Numbered from the stretch's first letter, positions 52,333-62,906 are shown. The stretch: DNA of 64,000 nucleotides from an uncultured Methanomassiliicoccus sp. (GCA_905202485.1 CAJKRY010000007.1:30938-94937); one strand, 5' to 3'. The notes: generated from the sequence alone by a model not told the origin. Made by a program: numbers and translations.

Positions 52333-54006
52333 ATGGATGAAAAAGACTATTTAAAAGTGACATTGAATGGATTCCTCTTGAATGCGGGAGTAGTCGGACT
52401 TCTTAGATTATTTGAATATGCCAATGAGTATGATGAACTTGGATGTGTAGAAAATAAAGATTACATAATTGATAATCAAGATCTCTACATATCAAAAAAT
52501 TTCATATTGAAACATAATCTCGCTGATTTATATGTCAGATCTATTGTATATTATTTAGGTGAAGATACTAAATTTACTCGTGTAATGTCAAAACAAGATG
52601 CCGTAAATAGATTATTTGAAGAGTATAACCCAGACGATAAAAAATGGGTTAAAAGTGTAAATGAATTATTTAAAGAATTTTCAAAGATGCTGGAAACAGA
52701 TAGTTTCAAATCAGGTTATGAAATACTATCTAGTTATAATGATGTAGAAAATATAACTCTTGAAATGATTACATCGTTCAAAAAAGAAAAAGACTATGCA
52801 ATCAAGAAAGATTTATATTCTGAACTATGTCGTCTTTTAGATCAGCCAAAAGTAAAAGAAGTTTTAATTTTTAAAGACATTCTATACTCCAAAATTAATA
52901 TGTTTATGGGAGATGTAAGCTTTCTGAACAGATCAAATTCAAAGAAAGACATCACCCAAACATATCACAATTATTTCGTTCAACCTTTGTTGGATGATTT
53001 GTTATGTGAAAAATCTAAAACAAAGCCTTGTATAGATTGTGGAAGGCTTTCAAAAACTACAACATCCTTATCATTTATGTCGGACGTTACAGACGATACA
53101 ACTCGTAAAAAATCATATTATTGGAATTGTGTAGCAGATGCATACTTGTGCCCCTTGTGTGCATTTATTTATTCATTAGTTCCACTTGGTTTTTCATATG
53201 CTGCATCTGATGCAATTTTTATAAACAGTAATATAGATGTTAAAAATCTTCAAAGTCTTTCTGAAGGGATGTTTTATCGGACCGATGAAACTGATAAGAA
53301 TGTCTGGTATAAGGTATACAATAAATTTACAAATTTGGAGTTATCTGGCATACAGAAACGCATGGATAATATACAGGTGATTGTACGAGAAAATCATAAA
53401 GATTCAAAAAGATACTCATTGAATATGGTTGATAAACAGATTGTTAAAACATTATCTAGTAGTAAAAATGAATTAGATCATATCCGCAATTGGTATGTTA
53501 AAGATTCTGACGAGTTTATTAATATTTACCAATCAACCGTTGAACATATCATTAGGAGACAGAATTTATACAATTTCATTTCCAGATTGTTAAAGATCTC
53601 GTTAAGGGATGGAACAAACTCTAACTATTTATTTTCGATTTTAATAATTCAAATAAATTCACAAGGTGGTCAAAAAATGGAAACCGATACTAAGCAAGCA
53701 TATATCGCTAAAAAGAAAGGCGAAGAAATGCGTGTAAGTTTAACAAGAGATGTCTCAATAACGGAGAGAGACGATAAACTAAAAGGGATAATATATCAAT
53801 TTTTAAATGCAGTTTCTCTGAGTAACCGTGATGCATTTATGAATATGCTAATTCGTTCATACTCGAGCGTCGGTCAGCCTGTTCCAGACATATTTTTCTC
53901 ATGTTTTGAAAGTGATGAAAAATTTAGAACGATAGGATATGCATATCTTTTAGGATTAAAATCAGATGGATATAAGAAAGCACAAGAGGGTGATGTCAGT
54001 GAATAA
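52333..54006 (+). CDS. cas8b: Type I-B large subunit Cas8b (Cst1-type)
   Basis: 557 residues. It has the pair of zinc-binding motifs typical of Cst1: CIDCG (~232-236) and CPLC (~273-276). The N-terminus (LNGFLLNAGVVGLLRLFEYA) and the C-terminal helical part (NAVSLSNRDAFMNMLIRSY) are also family-like. In Cascade this subunit recognises the PAM and recruits Cas3. It follows cas6 by 4 bp and overlaps cas7 by 14 bp. Confidence 0.88.
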   Translation: MDEKDYLKVTLNGFLLNAGVVGLLRLFEYANEYDELGCVENKDYIIDNQDLYISKNFILKHNLADLYVRSIVYYLGEDTKFTRVMSKQDAVNRLFEEYNPDDKKWVKSVNELFKEFSKMLETDSFKSGYEILSSYNDVENITLEMITSFKKEKDYAIKKDLYSELCRLLDQPKVKEVLIFKDILYSKINMFMGDVSFLNRSNSKKDITQTYHNYFVQPLLDDLLCEKSKTKPCIDCGRLSKTTTSLSFMSDVTDDTTRKKSYYWNCVADAYLCPLCAFIYSLVPLGFSYAASDAIFINSNIDVKNLQSLSEGMFYRTDETDKNVWYKVYNKFTNLELSGIQKRMDNIQVIVRENHKDSKRYSLNMVDKQIVKTLSSSKNELDHIRNWYVKDSDEFINIYQSTVEHIIRRQNLYNFISRLLKISLRDGTNSNYLFSILIIQINSQGGQKMETDTKQAYIAKKKGEEMRVSLTRDVSITERDDKLKGIIYQFLNAVSLSNRDAFMNMLIRSYSSVGQPVPDIFFSCFESDEKFRTIGYAYLLGLKSDGYKKAQEGDVSE

Positions 54007-54868
54007 AAAAGGGTTAACACTTACAGTAGTGTTTGAAGCTGAAAGCGCAAATTATGGAGAAGGCATGGGAAATATCACAATGCTGAAAAAAATGAGCAGA
54101 AGTGATGGGAACATCTATTCATACATATCTCGTCAAGCTTTAAGATACAACATAGTTCAGCAAGCCGGATGGGATGATACACCTGTGAACAGCGATAAAG
54201 GTACTGTTCAATTTGATCCATCTACAACAATTGTAGACTACCCCGAAATAGATCTTTTTGGATATATGAAAACTAGAAGCAAATCTGAAGAAGATGCTGG
54301 TGGAGCAGACATACGTAGTGCTGCAGCAAGATTAAGTAATGCTATATCACTAGAACCATTCAGAAGTGATATTGATTTTATGACCAATATGGGATTAGCC
54401 AAACGTGCAGATCTACAAAATGGTATAATGCAAAGTGAAATCCATCATTCCAACTATAGTTATACAGTTTCTATAGATCTGGATCGCATTGGTGAAGACG
54501 GAAAAATATCCCTATCTCCTGAAGAAAAAGCAAAAAGAGTGTGTACACTTTTAGAAACAATTCAATTTTTATTTAGGGACATAAAAGGACGCAGAGAAAA
54601 CATGGCACCTGTTTTTGTAATTGGTGGTGTTTTTGATAGAAAGACTCCCTACTTTGAAGGAAGATGTACACTCTCGAAGAATTCTCTGAATATATCTAGA
54701 TTAAAAGAAGTTGTTGAATCATGTAATGATTCTAAAGAAAATACTCATGTGGGCTATTTAAACAACAGTTTTTCAAATGATGAGGAAATAGTAAAAGAGC
54801 TTAAAGCAGAATCGATAAGTGCCGTATTTTCAAAGCTTCAGGATGAAGTGAGGAGCTATTATGGTTAA
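53993..54868 (+). CDS. cas7: Type I-B backbone subunit Cas7 (Cst2/DevR)
   Basis: About 291 residues from ATG 53993 (MSVNKKGLTLTVVFEAESANYGEG), with GGGTGAT-like sequence just upstream; an ATG 27 bp earlier is less likely. Cst2/DevR blocks are SRQALRYNIVQQAGWD, RLSNAISLEPFRSDIDF and HHSNYSYTVSIDLDRIG. Several copies coat the crRNA in Cascade. It overlaps cas5 by 8 bp. Confidence 0.9.
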   Translation: MSVNKKGLTLTVVFEAESANYGEGMGNITMLKKMSRSDGNIYSYISRQALRYNIVQQAGWDDTPVNSDKGTVQFDPSTTIVDYPEIDLFGYMKTRSKSEEDAGGADIRSAAARLSNAISLEPFRSDIDFMTNMGLAKRADLQNGIMQSEIHHSNYSYTVSIDLDRIGEDGKISLSPEEKAKRVCTLLETIQFLFRDIKGRRENMAPVFVIGGVFDRKTPYFEGRCTLSKNSLNISRLKEVVESCNDSKENTHVGYLNNSFSNDEEIVKELKAESISAVFSKLQDEVRSYYG

Positions 54869-55589
54869 AGCAATAAAACTTCACATCACTCAACAAATGC
54901 CAAATTATAGAAAGCCAGCTAGCTTTATGATCAAAGAAAGCTATCCATTGCCACCTTACTCTAGCATAATCGGTATGGTACATGCAGCATGCGGTTGGAC
55001 GTCTAAAGACTCATATCATCCAATGAAAGTATCAATTCAGGGAACGTATGCATCTACGGTAAGTGATTACGCTACAAACTATGTGTTTGGAATAGCCTAC
55101 GACTCCACCAGGCATCAGAAAAAAGTTGATGCAGGTGATGGTAAATATGATGGAATTAGTGTTATTCCACGAAGCTATGAACTTCTTACGGATGTAGAAT
55201 TAATCATTCATATTGCACCAGAAGATGAGACAAATCTCGATACCATCGCCAATGCATTGATCAACCCACCTGTGTATCTTTCATTGGGCAGATATGAAGA
55301 TCTTGCAATAATAAATGACGTATCAATTGTTGATCTGGAAAAATGTACCGAGGGCATTTTAACACATGATGAGTACATCCCAGATTCATACATTGATTTA
55401 GATGAAAATATGGATCTGGTTGGAACAATATATCGCATAAATAAGGTTTTCAAGATCACAGGAAGGGGAAAGAAAAAAACTAGATCATGGGTAGAAACAG
55501 TAAGAGTTCATCATGCGTGCAAAGATACGCTAGTGACTTCTGAAAATATGTATATAGACCAATCAAAAGATTTAGTGTTCCTTGCATAA
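54861..55589 (+). CDS. cas5: Type I-B Cas5 (Cas5t)
   Basis: 242 residues. The N-terminal RAMP fold shows MVKAIKLHITQQMPNYRKP and the family motif SYPLPPYSSIIGMVHAACGW (~28-47). It binds the 5' handle of the crRNA and caps Cascade. It lies between cas7 and cas3, as expected in the Tneap-type I-B order. Confidence 0.92.
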   Translation: MVKAIKLHITQQMPNYRKPASFMIKESYPLPPYSSIIGMVHAACGWTSKDSYHPMKVSIQGTYASTVSDYATNYVFGIAYDSTRHQKKVDAGDGKYDGISVIPRSYELLTDVELIIHIAPEDETNLDTIANALINPPVYLSLGRYEDLAIINDVSIVDLEKCTEGILTHDEYIPDSYIDLDENMDLVGTIYRINKVFKITGRGKKKTRSWVETVRVHHACKDTLVTSENMYIDQSKDLVFLA

Positions 55590-55600
55590 TGTGATTACAT

Positions 55601-57814
55601 ATGTTAGTGGATGACTTTCTAGCTAAAACAAATCCTGAGCAAACAATCAAGGAACATACGGATAAAATAGAGATGTGTTTTCACAAACTGATGCATTATT
55701 ACGGCGAATACTTTTCAGAAAATGAAAAACATGCCATATTCGTAGCCTTAAAATATCATGATTATGGAAAAGTAAATTATAAATTTCAAAACAAACTGTT
55801 AAAAAAATTAGAAAAGCTAGCATTACACGATCAGAAGCTTGATGAATTTTATGATGATATAGAAATTCCACATGGGTATCTAAGCCCTGCTTTTTTACCA
55901 CATAAATTATTGATTGATAAATTCGGCAAAGAATGGATAATAACGATCATTAATGCTATATATTATCACCATACGCGGCAAGATTATTCAAAGGGAGATA
56001 TACTGAAAACTTTAGAAACAGACATATATCCAAGATTTCAAAAAGATTATGAATTGCAAAATAGCTATTTATCTAAAGTCTTCAAAAAGGGCATGTTTAT
56101 TGAGTTAGATAAATGGGAAAGATATGCTGTAGTGAAAGGAATACTAAATAGATTAGATTATGTAGCTAGCTCAAACGATGATTTACCAATTGAATTGGAT
56201 CCGCTTCAGAGTGGTCAAAGGTATGATGAAATTGTAGGATCAAAATTAACATCAAAGTGGAAACTTAGAGCCGTCCAAGAAGAAATGAAAAATCATTCTG
56301 ATGAAAATATGATTGTTGTTGCATCTACTGGAATTGGTAAAACAGAAGCTGCTTTATTATGGGGAAAGGGATCTAAGTTATTTTACACACTGCCACTAAA
56401 AGTAGCCATAAATGCCATCTACGAACGTATACACGATTCAAGCGAAGGGTATGGATATGAAAATAGCATTCTTCTTCATTCAGACTCATTATCCCTGCTG
56501 ATGCAGGAAGATACTGATGCAGACGCACTCACCAAATATCGGAGATCAAAACTTTTCTCATATCCATTAACTGTCTGTACTGTTGATCAGCTGTTCACAT
56601 TCGTGTATAAATACCTTGGATGTGAAATGATTCCTGCAACCTTGAAATATTCAAAGGTTGTAATTGATGAAATTCAATCATATTCCCCAGACATTCTAGC
56701 TAAGATCTTATTTGGATTAAAGATCATAGATGATCTAGGAGGAAAGTTTGCGATAGTTACAGCTACATTTCCTCCAGTCTTGGAGTATTTGATAAAAGAT
56801 AAGACAGAGATAGAATATAAGAAACCAACACCATTTTTAAGTCCATATGAAACACGTCATATGATTTCATATGCCCAAGAGGATTTTGATTATCTACAGA
56901 TCTTGAAAAATAGCAACTCTAAAAAAATTTTAGTTATTTGCAATACTGTTGGTAAGGCATGTGAAGTTTTTCAAAACTTAAGGCAGAATTGTGAGAACAC
57001 TCATTTGATTCATAGCAGATATCAAAAAAGGCATCGTGATATGCTAGAAACCAAAATACTCAAATTTTCAGAAGGAAATGAAAATGGCATTTGGGTTTCA
57101 ACCCAAATAGTTGAAGCCAGTCTCGATATCGATTTTGATGAACTATATACTGAGATGTGTCCAGCAGATAATTTACTGCAACGTTTGGGGAGATGCTATA
57201 GAAAAAGGAATTATTCTGGAATAACTCCAAACATCCATATATTCGATACAGGAAACGGTGTTCCAAGCATATATGATCCAGAGATATACAATCTGTCCGT
57301 TGAGCATTTAAAACAATATAATAACAAATTTTTTACAGAAGAAGAAAAGCTTTCATACGTTGAGAATGTTTATTCTCATGAATCATTAAAAAATACTCAG
57401 TATTTTAAAAAATTACTCAGAGAATATAATGCTTTAGAAAAATTCGCCTTTTCAGACTTTTCAAAAGAAGAAGCCTCTAAAAAGTTTAGAGATATACTAG
57501 CAATAACGATTATTTCAGATGATCAATATCTTGAATTACTAAATAATGGCATTATTGATGAATTAAAATCAGTAATAGATAATCCACATGCAAAAACATC
57601 TGAACGACAGAAGCATCTCAATGAATTAATGCAATACACGATTTCTGTAAATCCAAATATATTTCCAGAAGGAGTGAAGCCAGATAAAGATAGTATATAT
57701 TCATCAGTTAAGATCTATCGGGTGGGTGTTAAATATGATTTTGATGAGAAAGGCATTACAGGCATTGGATTAACCACTCAACCGCTTAATGAAAATTTTA
57801 GCAATCAGCTTTAA
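55601..57814 (+). CDS. cas3: CRISPR-associated helicase/nuclease Cas3
   Basis: 737 residues. The HD nuclease domain (1-210) has ALKYHDYGKVNYKF (HD at 53-54) and YHHTRQDYS (~122). The SF2 helicase has Walker A ASTGIGKTEAA (~239-249), a DEIQ box in place of DEAH (~353), TATFPP (~385), and LLQRLGRCYRK (motif VI, ~525). It unwinds and degrades the target strand after recruitment by Cascade. The length is normal and no damage is seen. Confidence 0.94.
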   Translation: MLVDDFLAKTNPEQTIKEHTDKIEMCFHKLMHYYGEYFSENEKHAIFVALKYHDYGKVNYKFQNKLLKKLEKLALHDQKLDEFYDDIEIPHGYLSPAFLPHKLLIDKFGKEWIITIINAIYYHHTRQDYSKGDILKTLETDIYPRFQKDYELQNSYLSKVFKKGMFIELDKWERYAVVKGILNRLDYVASSNDDLPIELDPLQSGQRYDEIVGSKLTSKWKLRAVQEEMKNHSDENMIVVASTGIGKTEAALLWGKGSKLFYTLPLKVAINAIYERIHDSSEGYGYENSILLHSDSLSLLMQEDTDADALTKYRRSKLFSYPLTVCTVDQLFTFVYKYLGCEMIPATLKYSKVVIDEIQSYSPDILAKILFGLKIIDDLGGKFAIVTATFPPVLEYLIKDKTEIEYKKPTPFLSPYETRHMISYAQEDFDYLQILKNSNSKKILVICNTVGKACEVFQNLRQNCENTHLIHSRYQKRHRDMLETKILKFSEGNENGIWVSTQIVEASLDIDFDELYTEMCPADNLLQRLGRCYRKRNYSGITPNIHIFDTGNGVPSIYDPEIYNLSVEHLKQYNNKFFTEEEKLSYVENVYSHESLKNTQYFKKLLREYNALEKFAFSDFSKEEASKKFRDILAITIISDDQYLELLNNGIIDELKSVIDNPHAKTSERQKHLNELMQYTISVNPNIFPEGVKPDKDSIYSSVKIYRVGVKYDFDEKGITGIGLTTQPLNENFSNQL

Positions 57815-57824
57815 ATGTGTTAAA

Positions 57825-58310
57825 ATGGTAAACATCTCAGGTACACTGTATCAATACAGCTTCATATGTGAGCGCAAATTATGGTTATATGCTCATGGGA
57901 TATCGATGGAATCGGATTATGAAAACGTCAAGATTGGAAAGATCATTGATGAAAATGCATATGGCAGAAATGTAAAACACATTCTTATCGATGAAAATGC
58001 AAATGTGGACGTACTGAAAGATAAAATTATATATGAAGTCAAAAAGAGCTCATCTGAGAAAGAAGCAGCGTTGGAGCAGATTTACTACTATCTGTATATC
58101 TTAAAGAAAAAAGGCATGAATGATCTAAATGGTGAACTTAGGATTCCAAAAGAAAATCATATAGAATCTGTATTCCTGACTGACGAAAAGTACATCGAAA
58201 TAGAAGAACGGATTAGTTACATAACTCAGATTGTAGATCAAAATCTGCCTCCAAAAACTAAGACAAAAATTTGTAAGAAATGTGCATATTTTGAATTTTG
58301 TTTTGTGTGA
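57825..58310 (+). CDS. cas4: CRISPR-associated exonuclease Cas4
   Basis: About 161 residues from ATG 57825 (MVNISGTLYQYSFICERKLW). The first Fe-S Cys is in CERKLW, the last three in CKKCAYFEFC at the C-terminus, and the RecB-like core includes VKIGKIIDE and IIYEVKKSS. It trims and selects PAM-containing spacer precursors with Cas1-Cas2. An ATG at 57789, overlapping cas3, would add 12 residues not usual for the family. Confidence 0.92.
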   Translation: MVNISGTLYQYSFICERKLWLYAHGISMESDYENVKIGKIIDENAYGRNVKHILIDENANVDVLKDKIIYEVKKSSSEKEAALEQIYYYLYILKKKGMNDLNGELRIPKENHIESVFLTDEKYIEIEERISYITQIVDQNLPPKTKTKICKKCAYFEFCFV

Positions 58311-58319
58311 GATGATACT

Positions 58320-59312
58320 TTGGAACAATCATATTATTTATTTTCTAGTGGCTCTCTTCATAGGAAAGATAATAGTCTAACACTTATCAAAAGTGATGGA
58401 AATTGTAGTGATATACCAATTGAACGCGTGTATGATCTGTATATATTTGGTGAAATGACTTACAATTCATCATTATTTTCATTTCTCGGATCAAAAAGAG
58501 TTACAGTTCACATGTTTAATTATTATGATTTTTACGTCGGTTCTTTTTGTCCAAGGGATTCAATGAATAGCGGCAATATTCTAGTTAAACAAGTAGAACA
58601 TTATCTTGATTACGCTAAACGATTGGAGATTGCTAAGGAATTCATTCTTTCTGCTGCAGATAATATCTATAGAAATCTAAGATACTATGAAGAAAGAGAT
58701 AAGGACTTACTGCCATACATGATTTATATTGAAGAGCTATCAAACATGATTTCAGACGTAAACTCAATAGAAGAATTGATGGGTATTGAAGGAAACATAC
58801 GACAAAAATATTATGCTGCATTCAATGTGATAGTAAATCAGGAAATAAATTTTACAAAGAGAGTAAGAAATCCACCCGATAATATGATTAATACGATGAT
58901 TTCATATTGCAATTCACTTTTATATACAAAAATTTTATCAGAATTGTATAAAACATATCTTGATCCAACTATTAGCTACCTTCACCAACCAGGAACTAAA
59001 CGTTTTTCGTTATGCCTGGACATCTCTGAAATTTTTAAACCATTAATCGTCGACAGAATGATCTTTTCAATGTTAAATAAGAATCAGATAACTGTGGATG
59101 ATTTTGATGATAACATTGGGTATTTAAGAATAAAAGAAAAAGGTGTAAAAAAGATAGTTGAGGAATTTGAAAAACGTTTACAAACAACCATAAAACATAA
59201 AACTTTGAACAGAACAGTTTCATATAAACATCTTATTAGACTTGAGGCATATAAACTAATTAAACACCTAATCGGAGAGCAAAAGTATCAGGGATTTAGG
59301 ATTTGGTGGTAA
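58320..59312 (+). CDS. cas1: CRISPR integrase Cas1
   Basis: 330 residues from TTG 58320. The N-terminal beta domain has GSLHRKDNSLTLI. The active-site residues lie in LMGIEGNIRQKYY (Glu, ~157), TISYLHQPGTKRFSL (His, ~222) and LDISEIFKPLIVDRM (Asp/Glu, ~235). It inserts new spacers at the leader end of the array. It ends 2 bp before the chosen cas2 start. Confidence 0.95.
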   Translation: MEQSYYLFSSGSLHRKDNSLTLIKSDGNCSDIPIERVYDLYIFGEMTYNSSLFSFLGSKRVTVHMFNYYDFYVGSFCPRDSMNSGNILVKQVEHYLDYAKRLEIAKEFILSAADNIYRNLRYYEERDKDLLPYMIYIEELSNMISDVNSIEELMGIEGNIRQKYYAAFNVIVNQEINFTKRVRNPPDNMINTMISYCNSLLYTKILSELYKTYLDPTISYLHQPGTKRFSLCLDISEIFKPLIVDRMIFSMLNKNQITVDDFDDNIGYLRIKEKGVKKIVEEFEKRLQTTIKHKTLNRTVSYKHLIRLEAYKLIKHLIGEQKYQGFRIWW

Positions 59313-59314
59313 AA

Positions 59315-59611
59315 TTGTACCTTGTACTAATTTACGACATATCCCTTTCATCTGATGAAGACATGCACAAAGAAGATGCACGAGTATTGAGAACTGTTTT
59401 CAAAATATGTAAACGCTATTTAACACATATACAAAACTCAGTTTTTGAAGGTGAATTATCAGAATCCCAGTTAATGGAATTGAAACTTGAACTGAAAAGA
59501 TATTTAAGACGTAATCGAGATTCATGCATCATATTTAAAGGGAGAAATGATGTCTGGATGCAAAAGGAGTTTTTGACTAAAGAACTCAATCAGACCTCTC
59601 AATTTTTGTAA
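59315..59611 (+). CDS. cas2: CRISPR adaptation protein Cas2
   Basis: 98 residues from TTG 59315, giving MYLVLIYDISLSSDED, the usual Cas2 N-terminus with the conserved Asp. GGTGG lies 6 bp before it. TTG 59303 and GTG 59306 in the same frame would overlap cas1. SVFEGELSESQLMELK and a final FLTKELNQTSQFL complete the ferredoxin fold. It forms the Cas1-Cas2 integrase. Last gene of the operon. Confidence 0.93.
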   Translation: MYLVLIYDISLSSDEDMHKEDARVLRTVFKICKRYLTHIQNSVFEGELSESQLMELKLELKRYLRRNRDSCIIFKGRNDVWMQKEFLTKELNQTSQFL

Positions 59612-59790
59612 ATTCTGTCGATGGGTATTATGCAAAAACGTCTAAGGGTCGACAGAAAAGATTATTAACTTCCCTCATGATTGATTGAAAATCAGTGTAA
59701 AAACACTTGAGATTTACTATGAAACGACATCTCGATGTAAAAATACTACAACAATCCTCTAAAAAATGGAATATTGTTGAAAAATTGCGG
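59612..59790 (+). promoter_or_regulatory. CRISPR leader of array 1
   Basis: A 179-bp A+T-rich region between cas2 and the first repeat, the expected site of spacer insertion and of the array promoter. It contains TCTGTCGA (59614-59621) and TCGACAGA (59649-59656), a perfect 8-bp inverted repeat that is either the cas operon terminator or an integration/host-factor site. Confidence 0.65.
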
Positions 59791-62116
59791 GTTAGAAATC
59801 CATCTAAACTAGAATGTAAATGAAATTCTTTGGAGTCAGGGATATTTTTAGTCCTAAGTTAGAAATCCATCTAAACTAGAATGTAAATAGAAGCGTTTTG
59901 AACAAGTCGAAGAATCCGCTTAAGAGTTAGAAATCCATCTAAACTAGAATGTAAATAAACATGAACAATCTGATGGCAATGTGAGATCCAGGGTTAGAAA
60001 TCCATCTAAACTAGAATGTAAATGTTCCTCAGTCATCCTATATGGATTATGTTGCTCAGGTTAGAAATCCATCTAAACTAGAATGTAAATGCAACACGGC
60101 AGTGGCGGGGTCACCCAGATTACGCACGTTAGAAATCCATCTAAACTAGAATGTAAATGCAACACGGCAGTGGCGGGGTCACCCAGATTACGCACGTTAG
60201 AAATCCATCTAAACTAGAATGTAAATGCGTATACTCTGCCGGTCTGGAACTCGTAGACGCCGTTAGAAATCCATCTAAACTAGAATGTAAATACATTCGA
60301 AAATCATCAACCTTCGTCAATTGCTTATAGTTAGAAATCCATCTAAACTAGAATGTAAATCTTAAAGAAGGATACAAGTTTGCTGGATGGTATGTGGTTA
60401 GAAATCCATCTAAACTAGAATGTAAATTACTGTTGACTTAGATCAGGTTCAATGGTTCATATCAGTTAGAAATCCATCTAAACTAGAATGTAAATTTCAA
60501 AGATATGAGTAGCGTTATAATGCTCTCCGAGGTTAGAAATCCATCTAAACTAGAATGTAAATTTTTTCAGATACTCCTACAGTTGCACTAATTATGGGTG
60601 GTTAGAAATCCATCTAAACTAGAATGTAAATGAAGCAAGCTGATACTGAGTTCCGTCTTCAGCGTATAGTTAGAAATCCATCTAAACTAGAATGTAAATG
60701 GTGTAGCTTCCGTTTTGGTTGTCATTTGTTGTTACAGTTAGAAATCCATCTAAACTAGAATGTAAATGACAGCCTATCCGACAGCTCCATTCCCTCCGAT
60801 AGAGTTAGAAATCCATCTAAACTAGAATGTAAATTACGGCATCCCGATCAGAAAAGACCCGAGTTACAAAGTTAGAAATCCATCTAAACTAGAATGTAAA
60901 TCATTGTCGGTGTATCTCGGCTTAACGCGAACATTTTAGTTAGAAATCCATCTAAACTAGAATGTAAATACAGCCTAACCACATCAGCATCGGCATCAAT
61001 GTACTGGTTAGAAATCCATCTAAACTAGAATGTAAATTGAAAAATACTTCCTAAATAGAAATTATCCCAAGTGGTTAGAAATCCATCTAAACTAGAATGT
61101 AAATGCAGTTAGCGGTGATCTTCTTGAGTTGTTGAAACTTTGTTAGAAATCCATCTAAACTAGAATGTAAATGCTCTTCTTCTTACCGAGAAAGAGTTAG
61201 ATCATTAGTTAGAAATCCATCTAAACTAGAATGTAAATTCGATGAACAATAAGCGACTGAATACATGCCTATTAGTTAGAAATCCATCTAAACTAGAATG
61301 TAAATCCTTCCTGGTATGGTTATGAGCAGTCGCATGCATTGAGTTAGAAATCCATCTAAACTAGAATGTAAATTGCTCTGAGTGTTCGGACGATTCATGG
61401 AGACTGTAGAAGTTAGAAATCCATCTAAACTAGAATGTAAATACAGAAAATACTGCTTAACATGCCCTCCGTGCAGGCAGTTAGAAATCCATCTAAACTA
61501 GAATGTAAATGATGTACTGCATAAGATGCTTTGCAGTTGCTTTTGGTTAGAAATCCATCTAAACTAGAATGTAAATGACATCAATTCAATCATGTCTACA
61601 GTGTAATGTGTAGTTAGAAATCCATCTAAACTAGAATGTAAATTAATATGGGAAAGGCGGCAGAACCATTATCAGCTCAGTTAGAAATCCATCTAAACTA
61701 GAATGTAAATAACAGCTTGAGAATTCAGGACATCCTGACGGCATTTAGTTAGAAATCCATCTAAACTAGAATGTAAATCCTTCCTGGTATGGTTATGAGC
61801 AGTCGCATGCATTGAGTTAGAAATCCATCTAAACTAGAATGTAAATTGCTCTGAGTGTTCGGACGATTCATGGAGACTGTAGAAGTTAGAAATCCATCTA
61901 AACTAGAATGTAAATACAGAAAATACTGCTTAACATGCCCTCCGTGCAGGCAGTTAGAAATCCATCTAAACTAGAATGTAAATGATGTACTGCATAAGAT
62001 GCTTTGCAGTTGCTTTTGGTTAGAAATCCATCTAAACTAGAATGTAAATGACATCAATTCAATCATGTCTACAGTGTAATGTGTAGTTAGAAATCCATCT
62101 AAACTAGAATGTAAAG
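59791..62116 (+). CRISPR. CRISPR array 1, 35 repeats and 34 spacers
   Basis: The 31-bp repeat begins GTTAGAAATCCATC and ends TAGAATGTAAAT; it is identical in copies 1-34. Spacers are 35-38 bp. The last repeat (62086-62116) ends GTAAAG, marking the leader-distal end, so the leader is on the cas side. Spacers 5 and 6 (60091-60127, 60159-60195) are identical. Spacers 23-27 (61306-61612) are repeated exactly and in order as spacers 30-34 (61779-62085). 28 different spacers remain. Confidence 0.99.
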
Positions 62117-62161
62117 TATAACAATTATCAGCATAATTAGGCAGATCCATCTGATGAATGG

Positions 62162-62650
62162 TCATCTCTTCCAGGATATGATTGTATGCCGGCAGTTTGG
62201 ATGTGACAGCCATTCTCTCACAGTTGTTTTGTGCTCTTTCGAATCATAGTACTTCTGTGCCTCTTCTTTGATAACTCTGCTTAGATCTTCCGGGCTGTCA
62301 AATCCATTTGCAGGAGTTTTTGCCTTGATGCTGTTACAGATCTCAGTAGTTCGGTGATCACCCGGACCGCTTCGGTAATATCCGTACTTTCCAGGAGGAT
62401 TCTTTCAAACTGCATCTCGCTCCTGTTGACTATTAGCGTGGACTCTGATCTAGCTATTCTTTGGCCTGCGAGTTGTCTAACAACGGCTCCACTTCCTGGA
62501 TTGTTTTAGTGAGATCTTTCAGAGGCCATTAGTCAACTGTCATTCTACCACTAATACGGTGTAGAGGTTCTCACTCTGCAATGGAGTCAAAGATGCAAAT
62601 ACCCAGTATTTGATGGGAAAAAAGTGCTTGTACAAACAAGTGCAAATCTG
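62162..62650 (-). pseudogene. MuF/SPP1 gp7-like phage head morphogenesis remnant
   Basis: Several short frames join into one degraded protein: KYWVFASLTPLQSENLYTVL (from ~62650), DLTKTIQEVEPLLDN, then GAVVRQLAGQRIARSEST (the RTE-like block) and YRSGPGDHRTTEICNSIK, then GFDSPEDLSRVI and REWLSHPNCRH, to TGA at 62162-62164. The GDHRT-C and HPNCRH motifs are typical of MuF-type minor head proteins. At least three frameshifts or stops lie between the blocks. It is a relic of an archaeal provirus. The call is by motif only. Confidence 0.55.
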
Positions 62651-62705
62651 CTTTGATGAGATCTCTGCAGATTCATCAGATCATTCTTCTAATGGCTGCT
62701 CCTCA

Positions 62706-62906
62706 TCACTCTCTTTTTTTGACTTTCGTGCAGTCTTGCCTGTATTCACATTCTTCTATGCTGTCCGCATAATCTTTAAATTCCTCCATGGAAAAAAATC
62801 CAAGTCTTTCCAGTATGAGTGTGACTTCCTCATCTGGTACATCATAAGAGACGCCGTCAACAAATCGTCTCCCAGGATCCTGATCTTTTTGTAATTCTAT
62901 ATTCAT
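62706..62906 (-). CDS. Hypothetical 66-residue protein in the provirus relic
   Basis: MNIELQKDQDPGRRFVDGVSY, then a helical acidic part (VPDEEVTLILERLGFFSMEEF) and a basic end (CTKVKKRE). The ATG overlaps the stop of the ADP-ribosyltransferase relic (ATGA), so the two were one operon. No family is recognised. It is intact, but its neighbours are decayed. Confidence 0.45.
   Translation of the reverse strand: MNIELQKDQDPGRRFVDGVSYDVPDEEVTLILERLGFFSMEEFKDYADSIEECEYRQDCTKVKKRE

Noticed and set aside
59791..62116. Self-targeting spacers against the methylamine genes or the provirus relic in this window
   Set aside because: By eye I found no spacer with a long match to other parts of the window; a proper alignment search would be needed to exclude imperfect targets.
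62610..62894. Plus-strand frame of 94 codons between the arrays
   Set aside because: It runs antisense to the 66-residue gene and the MuF-like remnant, both of which show better protein patterns.
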